Below are positions 56,347 to 64,000 of a DNA stretch of 64,000 nt, one piece after another. Origin of the DNA: Neolewinella xylanilytica (GTDB taxonomy: Bacteria > Bacteroidota > Bacteroidia > Chitinophagales > Saprospiraceae); NCBI RefSeq assembly GCF_002934605.1, contig NZ_PTJC01000006.1, positions 1,364,001-1,428,000 on the forward strand, in the 5' to 3' direction. The notes under the pieces are model-generated. The model saw only the letters and a list, made by a program, of their open reading frames with translations, searched no databases and was not told the DNA's origin. Numbering within the stretch: the stretch's first letter is position 1; every line of letters starts with the position of its first letter. Position numbers and translations under genes: made by a program.

Positions 56347-57258
56347 ATGAAAAGCTCAACCACAAGTCAGGCCGTTACCTCGGATTTCAGCCGTACGCTG
56401 AATGATCTGTCCGCCCTGGTCAAGTTTCGATTATCCGCTACGGTCGTACTGTCCTCGGTGCTGGCCTACCTCGTCGCGCTCGGCGCCGGTGGCGTAAGTT
56501 GGTGGGCCATTGCCGTGCTCACGGCCGGTGGCTTCCTGACGACTGCCGCGGCCAACATTCTTAACGAAGTACTGGAGAAAGACTTCGATCGAGAGATGGC
56601 ACGTACCCGTCAACGGCCGCTAGCGGAGGGACGTATGTCTACGAGCGACGCGCTGCTAATGGCCGGTTTCTCCAGCATGGGAGGTATCGCCTTGCTGGCG
56701 CTCTTCAATCCGTGGACCGCTATTCTGGGCATGCTCTCCCTTATGAGCTATGCTTTCGTGTACACACCGCTTAAGCGGGTGGGACCCGTAGCCGTACTGA
56801 TCGGCGCTATTCCCGGTGCGCTGCCCGCCCTCATCGGCTCGGCGGCGGCGGAAGGCGCCATTACGGGACTGGGGGTGACGCTGTTTACTATCCAATTCTT
56901 TTGGCAATTACCCCACTTTTACGCGATCGGTTATCTGGGAGCGGATGATTACCGCCGTGCCGGCTTTAAACTCGTTCCCGAATTGGAGCAGGGTGGGGTG
57001 GATGCTAAAACCTTGGGCCGGGACGCTATCCTGGCTACGATAGCCCTGATTCCGCTTGCCGTTTTACCTTATTTCCTTGGTATAACGACCTGGTGGGCAG
57101 CCGCACTGGTGATCGTACTGAGCGTAATTTTTCTCCGTTTTGCCCTTTCTTTTTATCGTCGTCCGCAACGGACCACGGCCCTTCGAATGATGTTTTTCTC
57201 ATTCGCTTACCTACCCCTGGCATTTACGATTTTCTGGGCCGGTAAAATGTTACTGTAA
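56347..57258 (+). CDS. ctaB: Protoheme IX farnesyltransferase (heme O synthase)
   Basis: A 303-residue UbiA-family membrane prenyltransferase that makes heme O, the precursor of heme A for the oxidase. The two prenyl-diphosphate-binding regions are visible: NEVLEKDFDREMARTRQRPL and DDYRRAGFKLVPEL, with hydrophobic helices between. The start at 56347 (MKSSTTSQ) is preferred over an ATG at 56326. Its TAA overlaps the next ATG (TAATG), coupling it to subunit III translation. Confidence 0.93.
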   Translation: MKSSTTSQAVTSDFSRTLNDLSALVKFRLSATVVLSSVLAYLVALGAGGVSWWAIAVLTAGGFLTTAAANILNEVLEKDFDREMARTRQRPLAEGRMSTSDALLMAGFSSMGGIALLALFNPWTAILGMLSLMSYAFVYTPLKRVGPVAVLIGAIPGALPALIGSAAAEGAITGLGVTLFTIQFFWQLPHFYAIGYLGADDYRRAGFKLVPELEQGGVDAKTLGRDAILATIALIPLAVLPYFLGITTWWAAALVIVLSVIFLRFALSFYRRPQRTTALRMMFFSFAYLPLAFTIFWAGKMLL

Positions 57259-57857
57259 TGAGTGCAATTGAAACAACCCTGGATCCCCGAATGGAAGCCT
57301 TGTCCCGGCGTAGTCGGCTGCATCCGTTAAAAATGCTGATGTACATCGGACTGGGTAGCCTGGTCATGATGTTCGTCGCGCTTACGAGTGCCTATATCGT
57401 ACGCCGTGCTTCGGGAAACTGGCTGGAATTTTCTATCCCGACCATTTTCTACGTCAACACTTTGGTCATCGTCGTTAGTAGCCTAACTTTGCACGCCGCA
57501 TACGGGGCCTTCAAACGGGAGGCCATGGGTGTGTACAAGGGTCTACTACTGGTAAGCTTCCTGCTCGGCATAGCCTTCGTTGTGCTACAGTTTATGGGAT
57601 GGCAAGATTTGGCCGCCCAGGGCGTACCGCTGAAGATAAATCCTTCCGGAGACTTTATATACGCGATCAGCTGGCTGCATGCCCTGCACGTAGTTGGTGG
57701 CCTGGCAGCCTTGTTTGTCACCGTTCTGGTAGCGTACATTCGCCGCATTCGTAAAACCCCCGCCCGCCAATTACGGCTGGAGCTAACGATGATCTACTGG
57801 CATTTTGTAGATATTCTCTGGATTTACCTCATTATATTCCTTAGCCTCCAACGCTAG
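57258..57857 (+). CDS. Cytochrome c oxidase subunit III-like, short form
   Basis: A 199-residue protein with five membrane helices (LMYIGLGSLVMMFVALTSAYIV, IFYVNTLVIVVSSLTLHAAY, GLLLVSFLLGIAFVVLQFMGW) ending in the subunit III pattern LHALHVVGGLAALF and TMIYWHFVDILWIYLIIFL. The conserved WHFVD and Glu-free helix II place it in the CoxC/CyoC family. It starts on the last base of ctaB and lies 31 bases before a second, longer subunit III gene; the two may both be in the complex. Confidence 0.9.
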   Translation: MSAIETTLDPRMEALSRRSRLHPLKMLMYIGLGSLVMMFVALTSAYIVRRASGNWLEFSIPTIFYVNTLVIVVSSLTLHAAYGAFKREAMGVYKGLLLVSFLLGIAFVVLQFMGWQDLAAQGVPLKINPSGDFIYAISWLHALHVVGGLAALFVTVLVAYIRRIRKTPARQLRLELTMIYWHFVDILWIYLIIFLSLQR

Positions 57858-57888
57858 CTCGTTAGCAATTAACTAGAACCTTACCGAC

Positions 57889-58932
57889 ATGACCGAAGAA
57901 AGAGATACGGACATCATTATCGCCGAGGACGAAAAGCCCGAGTTAAATAGTGATTGGTCCGGTGGTGACCGGAAGCCCTTCCGTACTTCCTACGGGAAGC
58001 TGATGATGTGGTACTTCCTCCTTTCCGATGCCTTCACCTTCGCCGGATTCCTGATCTCTTACGGCGCGCTCCGCTTTAGCAGCCCGAGCTGGCCCGTTCC
58101 CGATAAGGTGTTTGCCACCGTTCCCTTCGGTATCAACGAGCTATTTCCAAACGGGGAAGCTCCCTTGATCTTCGTGACCTTCATGTCGTTCCTCCTCATC
58201 GTGAGTTCGGGCACCATGGTGCGTGCGGTACAGGAGGGCGCCCGGGAAAACAAACGGGGGGTCGTATTCTGGATGTTACTGACCGTAATCGGCGGGCTAG
58301 GCTTCCTCGGCTGTCAGGCCTGGGAATGGACGAATTTGATCGCAACGGAGAACATGACCGTTACTACGAATCCTTTCGGAACCTACACGGAAAACGGTTT
58401 CTACCTCGATCCGGAAACCGGCGAGGTCACCGATGAGCGGGTACTGGAGGGAGAAACCTACCTCCTTCACTTGGCGGGTGCGGAACACGGCGAAGAAGCA
58501 GCCGGAGACCATGGCGAAGAAGGCGAGCATTTCGCTTACGCCACTACGCCGGGTGATTATCCCGGATACGTCGTTGACGGTCAGCGTCCGGACGGTTCTG
58601 GGGTAGCCGGAGCAAAGCCATTCATACACCGCAAATACGTCGTCGCCGACGAAGAAGGTAATCTGCTGACGAACGAAGCCGGCAATCCCGTTCAGTTTAC
58701 CCAGGAGTTCGGTCCCGTTGCCTTTGGTGCCCTGTTCTTCGGTATCACTGGTTTCCACGGTTTTCACGTAGCTACCGGGGTCATCTTCCTACTCATCATC
58801 ATGATCAATGCGGGCGGCGGGGTATACGTAGCTCGTCAGAACGGTTACGAGATGGTCGAAAAGATTGGTCTGTACTGGCACTTCGTGGACCTTGTTTGGG
58901 TATTCGTATTCCTGGTATTCTACCTCCTCTGA
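57889..58932 (+). CDS. coxC: Cytochrome c oxidase subunit III with a hydrophilic insertion
   Basis: A 347-residue subunit III. Helices flank FAGFLISYGALRF, FVTFMSFLLIVSSGTMVRAV, FGALFFGITGFHGFHVATGVIF and YWHFVDLVWVFVFLVFYLL, the last with the family WHFVD. Residues about 153-275 are a hydrophilic, His/Glu-rich insertion (AEHGEEAAGDHGEEGEH) between two helices. Such an insertion is absent from the companion short subunit III, suggesting a role outside the membrane. The gene begins 31 bases after the short form. Confidence 0.9.
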   Translation: MTEERDTDIIIAEDEKPELNSDWSGGDRKPFRTSYGKLMMWYFLLSDAFTFAGFLISYGALRFSSPSWPVPDKVFATVPFGINELFPNGEAPLIFVTFMSFLLIVSSGTMVRAVQEGARENKRGVVFWMLLTVIGGLGFLGCQAWEWTNLIATENMTVTTNPFGTYTENGFYLDPETGEVTDERVLEGETYLLHLAGAEHGEEAAGDHGEEGEHFAYATTPGDYPGYVVDGQRPDGSGVAGAKPFIHRKYVVADEEGNLLTNEAGNPVQFTQEFGPVAFGALFFGITGFHGFHVATGVIFLLIIMINAGGGVYVARQNGYEMVEKIGLYWHFVDLVWVFVFLVFYLL

Positions 58933-58988
58933 TCCGGCACCCGATAATCGAATTATTCTCCACTACCGTGGAATAAAGCATTTACGTT

Positions 58989-59414
58989 ATGGCACAACAT
59001 CTCAGCTACGAAGAATCGGTTCGTGGAGTATGGAAGGGATTAGCCCTTCTTGCGCTCGTCACCCTCGTAGAGGTTGCTCTCTCCCTCCTCAAGGCCGCGG
59101 AGTGGGCAGAAGACATCCGTATTCTGATTTACGTCGCATCCTTGCTGATTATCGGCCTGTCGGTATACAAGGCGTACTTCATCATTTACGAATTCATGCA
59201 CATGGGGTACGAGGTGAAAGGACTGGCGATGACCGTACTGCTACCTACTATGTTGCTCATTTGGGCATTGATCGCGTTTTTCAACGAAGGCGATGCCTGG
59301 CGTAAAAGCCGGGAAAAGGTAATCTACAAGGATCAGCTTGAGGTGCCTACCGGTGATGATGTCGGCGCCATTTCTCCCCGGGAAGACGACCTTCTACTCG
59401 CACTTCCCGCTTAG
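58989..59414 (+). CDS. Cytochrome c oxidase subunit IV-like protein
   Basis: A 141-residue protein with three membrane helices (GLALLALVTLVEVALSLL, IRILIYVASLLIIGLSVYKAYFII, AMTVLLPTMLLIWALIAFF) and the segment EFMHMGYEVKG, as in prokaryotic subunit IV. It stabilises the oxidase. It follows the longer subunit III by 56 bases. Confidence 0.87.
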   Translation: MAQHLSYEESVRGVWKGLALLALVTLVEVALSLLKAAEWAEDIRILIYVASLLIIGLSVYKAYFIIYEFMHMGYEVKGLAMTVLLPTMLLIWALIAFFNEGDAWRKSREKVIYKDQLEVPTGDDVGAISPREDDLLLALPA

Positions 59415-59535
59415 CTACAGGCTGGGTTACTACCCATCCATCCCCGCATGCCTCTTTCACCTTACCGTCAAATTGACTGAAAGCTTCAGCCCTTTGCCCA
59501 AGCAGGCGTTTCCCTTTTAAAGCGCACTCTCGCCC

Positions 59536-60180
59536 ATGGCCAATAAGAAGCAGATATTCAGTTCGCTAGTAGTAGTGCTGCTGCTGGTTGGCTTTCCCGC
59601 CGTTTCCTTTTACTATCTCAAGCAGGGAGCCGATTACCGACGATCGGCTCTCGCCGAACGGGAGGATTTTGGCAACATGCCGGATCTGTACCAATTTCCC
59701 GCCGTACGCGGGGAGTTGCCCGAAACCTTACGGGGAGCTATGACGGTGGTCGGATGGCTCGATCCCACCAAAGAAGCAGGCACTCGCATCTACGGGGAAA
59801 CACTGGACAGCCTGTTCCAGCAGTTCGAGGAAAGTCCGAACTTATACTTTACCACCCTGATACTGGGAGAGAATCCGGAACAGGTAGCGGACAGCTTTGC
59901 CACGCGCTATAACCTTCCGGAAAACGACATGATTAGCTTCCTGCGTGCCGACGAACGCACCTTTGCCCGCAGTGCGGAGCAATTTAAGCTACCGCTCGGT
60001 ACCTACGATTCCCCTGGCATCCAGCCGGTCGTGGCCCTCGTAGATAGCTCGCTGACCATCGTGAAACACTACGATCTGGCCCGCCGCGATCAGACGATCG
60101 GATTGGTCCAACTCATTTCCCTGATCATTCCCCTCCCCGAAAAGCAGGAGATCATCCTCGACCGGGGCAAAGAACTGTAG
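59536..60180 (+). CDS. SCO-like oxidase assembly protein lacking all cysteines
   Basis: A 214-residue membrane-anchored protein with one N-terminal helix (SSLVVVLLLVGFPAVSFYYL) in the position usually held by SCO1/SenC, which inserts copper into CuA. The thioredoxin-like pattern is faint (MTVVGWLDPTKEA, LYFTTLILGENPEQ, IQPVVALVDSSLTIV), and there is no Cys anywhere, so the CxxxC copper site of true SCO proteins is gone. It may be a structural chaperone, or a different protein provides copper. It ends one base before the DUF420 gene. Confidence 0.65.
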   Translation: MANKKQIFSSLVVVLLLVGFPAVSFYYLKQGADYRRSALAEREDFGNMPDLYQFPAVRGELPETLRGAMTVVGWLDPTKEAGTRIYGETLDSLFQQFEESPNLYFTTLILGENPEQVADSFATRYNLPENDMISFLRADERTFARSAEQFKLPLGTYDSPGIQPVVALVDSSLTIVKHYDLARRDQTIGLVQLISLIIPLPEKQEIILDRGKEL

Positions 60181-60181
60181 C

Positions 60182-60778
60182 ATGCACGCCCGACCGCATC
60201 CCGAACTGGAAATCTATCCCGAGAAAGCGGGCTTACTAAAGATCCTCACTTACGTCTTTTCCGCCGCCGTGCTCGTGTTGGTATTCGTGATGCGTACCGT
60301 CAAAATACCCATCGACTGGGACGTCAGCTTCCTCCCCGCGGTCAACGCTACGCTAAATGCCTTCACGGCCGTAGCCCTCGTCTTTTCCCTTTACTTCGTC
60401 AAGCGTGGCCGGTTTGTGAGCCACCGGAATGCGAATATTACCGCCCTGGGATTATCGGTAGTGTTCCTACTTTGCTACGTTGCCTACCACTTTACTACCG
60501 ACGAGGTAAAGTTCGGGGATACCAATTTAGATGGTCTGCTGAGCGATGCGGAGCGGGCCGCCGTAGCGGGCATTCGGCCCTGGTACCTGGTGATTCTCAT
60601 TTCCCACATCACCCTCGCCGGCATCCTTTTGCCCTTTATTTTGTTAACTGTGGTAAGGGCCATTACCGGAAAATGGTCTCAGCACCGCAAGATGGCTCGT
60701 TATGTTTGGCCATTGTGGTTCTACGTTGCACTCACCGGCCCGATCGTTTACCTGATGCTTCGACCCTACTACCCTTAA
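60182..60778 (+). CDS. DUF420 membrane protein, oxidase assembly factor (CtaM-like)
   Basis: A 198-residue protein with about five membrane helices and conserved His residues in NATLNAFTAVALVF, YVAYHFTTDEV, LISHITLAGILLPF and QHRKMARYVWPLWFYVALTGPIVYLML, which match DUF420. In other bacteria members such as CtaM are needed to make an active heme-copper oxidase. It begins one base after the SCO-like gene and ends 10 bases before the small CxxC protein. Confidence 0.9.
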   Translation: MHARPHPELEIYPEKAGLLKILTYVFSAAVLVLVFVMRTVKIPIDWDVSFLPAVNATLNAFTAVALVFSLYFVKRGRFVSHRNANITALGLSVVFLLCYVAYHFTTDEVKFGDTNLDGLLSDAERAAVAGIRPWYLVILISHITLAGILLPFILLTVVRAITGKWSQHRKMARYVWPLWFYVALTGPIVYLMLRPYYP

Positions 60779-60788
60779 TCCACCCGTC

Positions 60789-61028
60789 ATGAAAAACTTG
60801 CTGCCCCTTTCGCTGCTTTTCCTGCTATTCCTTTTCGGCGCTCCCGAGTTGATGGCCCAGTGCCCGATGTGTCGCGCCACTGCGGAAAGCAACCTGGCCA
60901 ACGGAGGAACGGAAGGGCAGGGGCTCAACCAGGGTATTCTTTACCTCCTCGGTATGCCCTACGTGCTGGTAGGTACGGTTGCCTTCATTTGGTGGCGGAA
61001 CCGGAAGAAGGATCATGAGATGGCTTAA
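60789..61028 (+). CDS. Small membrane protein with CPMC motif, end of cox operon
   Basis: A 79-residue protein with a signal peptide or first helix (LSLLFLLFLFGAPELMAQ), then CPMCRATAESN, and a second helix (ILYLLGMPYVLVGTVAFIWW). Short proteins of this kind commonly end Bacteroidota cox gene clusters. The CxxC in the periplasm could handle copper or thiols for the oxidase, which is a guess. Its 3' end overlaps the convergent MntR gene by 44 bases. Confidence 0.8.
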   Translation: MKNLLPLSLLFLLFLFGAPELMAQCPMCRATAESNLANGGTEGQGLNQGILYLLGMPYVLVGTVAFIWWRNRKKDHEMA

Positions 61029-61671
61029 CCACGAGGAGTTGTTGTACCGTCGTTTCCGGTAGGGTCGTTTCCTTCCCGCCATAACTTAATCGCACGCTTT
61101 TGTCGTAGGCGTCTATCGCCTCGATTTTCATTAGTGTTCCCAAGCGCAACCCCTTTTCGTCGAGATACCGGAGGAAATCGGCCGATGAGTCGTTCAGTCC
61201 GGCCAGTACGACCACCGCCCCGGCTTGACATTCCCCCAGCCGCTCGCGGTCGGTACCGCGCAAGTTGCCTTCCCGGTCGGGGATAGGCGAACCGTGGGGA
61301 TCGTAATTCGGGGAACCTAATAACTGATCCATTTTCTCGAAGAAGGCGGGACTGTCGATGTGCTCGATCTGTTCCGCTATGGGGTGTACTTCCTCCCAAC
61401 CAAAGCCCATTTTCTTTACCAGGTACATTTCGGTCAGCCGGTGTTTGCGCACCACCAGGGCCGCCTGACGACGCCCCTGCTCGGTAAGCCGAAGGGGCTG
61501 GTATTTCTGGTAGTGAATCAGCCCCCTTTCACTCAGCCTGCGAATCATGTTGTTTGCCGTGGGTTTGCTTACCCCCAATTCCGTACTCAAGTCCGATATC
61601 GTCACGGCACCCGACTCCCGGGTAAGGGCGAGCATTGCCTTGAGGTAGTTTTCAACTGTGGGTGTTGCCAT
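60985..61671 (-). CDS. mntR: DtxR/MntR-family metal-dependent repressor
   Basis: A 228-residue repressor: N-terminal winged helix (VTISDLSTELGVSKPTANNMIRRL), dimerisation domain with metal site, and C-terminal FeoA/SH3-like domain (AGAVVVLAGLNDSSADFLRYL). The site AEQIEH has Glu where DtxR has Cys, the arrangement of manganese-responsive MntR. It would repress uptake when Mn(II) or Fe(II) is plentiful. It diverges from a TonB-dependent receptor, and a palindrome at 61705-61722 lies between them. Confidence 0.9.
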   Translation of the reverse strand: MATPTVENYLKAMLALTRESGAVTISDLSTELGVSKPTANNMIRRLSERGLIHYQKYQPLRLTEQGRRQAALVVRKHRLTEMYLVKKMGFGWEEVHPIAEQIEHIDSPAFFEKMDQLLGSPNYDPHGSPIPDREGNLRGTDRERLGECQAGAVVVLAGLNDSSADFLRYLDEKGLRLGTLMKIEAIDAYDKSVRLSYGGKETTLPETTVQQLLVVKPSHDPSSGSATK

Positions 61672-61704
61672 GGCCGAAAAGTAAGCAGAAAGATTTGTTT
61701 ACAG

Positions 61705-61722
61705 AGTTAGATAATGCTAACT
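61705..61722. promoter_or_regulatory. Palindrome between mntR and the TonB receptor, candidate MntR operator
   Basis: AGTTAG (61705-61710) and CTAACT (61717-61722) are complementary around ATAATG. The right arm belongs to TAACTTCG (61718-61725), a -7-like element for the receptor gene, so a bound repressor would block it. The core TTAG..CTAA resembles DtxR-family operators. Confidence 0.5.
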
Positions 61723-61743
61723 TCGTAATTACAGTAAGCTAAT

Positions 61744-64000
61744 ATGCGGCGAAAGACAGAAGGATGGCGGCGGAGCGCAGGAGGAAACGATTACCAAAAG
61801 GGAAAGCGAATAAATTCCCTCGACCGGCTCGGTTGTATCCTGGCCGTAATCCTGCTCAGTTACCTGGCCGGAGCGCAGTCGGCGACCCCGATGCCCCACG
61901 ATCGGGTGGTTGCCGGAAGGGTCGTCGGTATTGATGGAGGGGGAGTGGCGGGGGTAACGATCTCCGTAATAGGGACGGCCGTTGGCACGTACTCCGACGA
62001 AACCGGCGCGTTTACCGTTCGGGTACAGGAAGCGGCGGATTCGCTATCCATCCATTTTACCCGTATCGGGTTCCACCCACACACCGAACGGGTGACCGGG
62101 TCTCCGAAACCGCTCTACGTCGTTCTGGAAAAGACCGCCGCGCTGCTGGACGAAGTCGTTGTCAGCGGCAGCCTACGTACGGTTTCCCGGAGCCAGAGCC
62201 CGGTCGCCGTGGAAGTTTATAGTGCGGAATTCTTCCGCGCGAACCCGAGCCCCAGTGTATTTGAATCCCTCCAGAATATCAATGGCGTTCGTCCCCAGTT
62301 GAATTGCAACGTGTGCAACACCGGCGATATCCACCTGAACGGCCTGGAGGGGCCCTACACCATGGTGCTCATCGACGGAATGCCGATCGTCAGCGGACTA
62401 TCTACCGTGTACGGTCTTACGGGAATCCCGCAAAGCCTGATCGAGCGCGTCGAGGTGGTGAAGGGACCCGCTTCCACACTCTACGGCTCGGAAGCGGTGG
62501 GCGGATTGATCAACGTGATCACCAAACTTCCCGCCGATACCGACCGCTTTTCCGTCGATGTAATGGGTACGTCCTGGGGTGAGGTCAATACGGACATGGG
62601 ATACCGCACCGCCATCGGACCATCCATTACCTCGATGCTGGGGATAAACTACTTCAACTACGAGCGGCCCCGGGACGATAACGGGGATGGGTTCACGGAC
62701 ATCGCCCTCCAGAACCGGATCTCCGTTTTCAACAAGTGGTCCGTTTCCCGGCCGGACGACAGGATAATGACCTTCGCTGCCCGCTATGTGTACGAAGACC
62801 GGCTGGGCGGGGAAGTGGGTTTCGATCGCCAATTTCGCGGAAGCGACAACGTCTACGGGGAAAGCATTTACACGAATCGTTGGGAGCTCTTCGGAACCTA
62901 CGATCTCCCCCTGCCCGCAGCGTTCCGACTGAGCTACAGTCTGAACGGCCATTCGCAAAATTCGACCTACGGTACCACTATTTACCAGGCCCAACAATTC
63001 GTTGGCTTCGGGCAGCTGACTTATCATCCCGAATGGACCGGAGCCCACGATCTGTTAGCCGGCATCGCGTACCGATACACGGGATACGACGATAATACCT
63101 TCGCTACGGGAAGCGAAACAGGGAATCAACCCTCCTCCGTCTCCCTACCGGGCGCATTCGTACAGCATCATTTCACGCTGTCGCCCCGTAATCAACTGTT
63201 GCTGGGATTACGGTACGACCGGGACAGCCGGCACGGCAACATCCTAACGCCCCGCCTGAATTACAAGTGGAGCAACCACGCGGAAGACACCCAGCTCCGC
63301 GTAAGCATCGGCAACGGGTACCGGGTCGCCAACGTCTTCACGGAAGATCACGCCGCGCTCACGGGCGCGAGGGAGACGGTTTTTGCTGGCGAACTGCGAC
63401 CGGAAACCTCTTGGAACGTCAACGTCAACCTACTGCGGAAGGTGTACGACTGGGATCCGGGTATACTCACCCTTGATGCCACCATCTGGTATACCCGCTT
63501 CGGCAATCGCATCCTTCCGGATTACGATACGGATCCCAACCGGATAATTTACGCCAATCTGAATGGCCACGCCGTATCAAAAGGAAGCAGCATTAATGCC
63601 GATCTGTCAATGACCAACGGCATCACTGCCCGGATCGGGTTTACCCTCCAGGATGTGTACACCGTCGAGCAGCAGTTGCGTCAGCGGCAATTACTCACTG
63701 AATCCGTAAGTGGAGTTTGGTCCCTTAACGTTCCGGTGGCTAAGGGATGGCAGGTAGACTACACGGGTAATGTGTACGGACCGATGGACCTTCCGCTGCT
63801 GGGATCATTGGATCCGAGATCGCCGAAGTCACCGTGGTTCAGTATTCAAAACCTCCAGGTACGGAGGAGCTTCTCGGCCTGGGAACTATACGGGGGCATA
63901 AAAAACCTGCTCGACTTTACGCCGCCCGCGAACGCTATTGCCCGCGCATTCGATCCCTTCGACCGGGACGTTGACTTTCAACCCGATGGAGCGGTCGTTC
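61744..64000 (+). CDS. TonB-dependent receptor, 3' end outside the window
   Basis: The frame from the ATG at 61744 stays open to the window edge, giving at least 752 residues. It has a signal peptide (CILAVILLSYLAGAQS type), a carboxypeptidase-regulatory-like domain (VVAGRVVGIDGGGVAGVTI), then the plug: LDEVVVSGSLRTVSRSQSPV, NCNVCNTGDIHLNGLEGP, VLIDGMPIVSGL and LIERVEVVKGPASTLYGSEA, followed by barrel strands. The plug Cys pair is typical of metal-related receptors in Bacteroidota. With the divergent MntR-like repressor this suggests manganese, iron or their chelates as cargo. The start is uncertain by a few codons. Confidence 0.92.
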   Translation, partial: MRRKTEGWRRSAGGNDYQKGKRINSLDRLGCILAVILLSYLAGAQSATPMPHDRVVAGRVVGIDGGGVAGVTISVIGTAVGTYSDETGAFTVRVQEAADSLSIHFTRIGFHPHTERVTGSPKPLYVVLEKTAALLDEVVVSGSLRTVSRSQSPVAVEVYSAEFFRANPSPSVFESLQNINGVRPQLNCNVCNTGDIHLNGLEGPYTMVLIDGMPIVSGLSTVYGLTGIPQSLIERVEVVKGPASTLYGSEAVGGLINVITKLPADTDRFSVDVMGTSWGEVNTDMGYRTAIGPSITSMLGINYFNYERPRDDNGDGFTDIALQNRISVFNKWSVSRPDDRIMTFAARYVYEDRLGGEVGFDRQFRGSDNVYGESIYTNRWELFGTYDLPLPAAFRLSYSLNGHSQNSTYGTTIYQAQQFVGFGQLTYHPEWTGAHDLLAGIAYRYTGYDDNTFATGSETGNQPSSVSLPGAFVQHHFTLSPRNQLLLGLRYDRDSRHGNILTPRLNYKWSNHAEDTQLRVSIGNGYRVANVFTEDHAALTGARETVFAGELRPETSWNVNVNLLRKVYDWDPGILTLDATIWYTRFGNRILPDYDTDPNRIIYANLNGHAVSKGSSINADLSMTNGITARIGFTLQDVYTVEQQLRQRQLLTESVSGVWSLNVPVAKGWQVDYTGNVYGPMDLPLLGSLDPRSPKSPWFSIQNLQVRRSFSAWELYGGIKNLLDFTPPANAIARAFDPFDRDVDFQPDGAVV

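Overview
This window comes from a fairly GC-rich member of the Bacteroidota, most like the Saprospiria/Lewinella group. The evidence is a SusC/SusD pair, a one-protein hybrid two-component regulator, repeated promoters of the Bacteroidota type (TAnnTTTG, several with an upstream TTTG or TTG), a parB-DUF5683 pair, and an alternative complex III operon next to an aa3-type oxidase operon. The taxon is inferred from gene content only. No rRNA, tRNA, CRISPR array or insertion sequence was seen.

Layout. Bases 1-6440 look like accessory or decaying DNA. They hold the end of a TlpA-type thioredoxin gene, two divergent exported hydrolase genes each broken by one in-frame TAA, an AT-richer beta-carbonic anhydrase, and several hundred bases without genes. 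Bases 6440-12700 are housekeeping: TauE-moaD-moaE, nth, asnS, hemC, a DUF5683 protein and parB. Bases 12960-17780 hold a glycan cluster: a GT4 enzyme fused to a helical-toroid domain, a second GT4, and a convergent GH130 enzyme. An aldo/keto reductase follows.

Bases 18950-42360 form an arabinose-polysaccharide utilisation region. It has an AraR/NrtR-like Nudix regulator with a perfect palindrome in its divergent promoter, two type-B carboxylesterases, a small lipoprotein, an exported mutarotase with a sodium/sugar symporter, a large HTCS sensor-regulator, SusC, SusD, and four exported glycosidases (GH51, GH43, GH43, GH51). Expected logic: SusCD imports arabinan or arabinoxylan fragments, GH43 and GH51 enzymes release arabinose, esterases remove acyl groups, mutarotase and symporter feed arabinose inward, and HTCS and the Nudix protein control expression.

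Bases 42560-61030 are a respiratory block: actABCDEF (alternative complex III), then coxB, coxA, ctaB, two subunit III genes, subunit IV, a cysteine-free SCO-like protein, a DUF420 protein and a small CxxC protein. The most unusual features are an OmpA-like peptidoglycan-binding domain fused to CoxB, His-rich segments in ActC, ActF, CoxA and a subunit III, and a shared inverted repeat upstream of both operons. The window ends with an MntR-like repressor divergent from a TonB-dependent receptor that runs off the edge.
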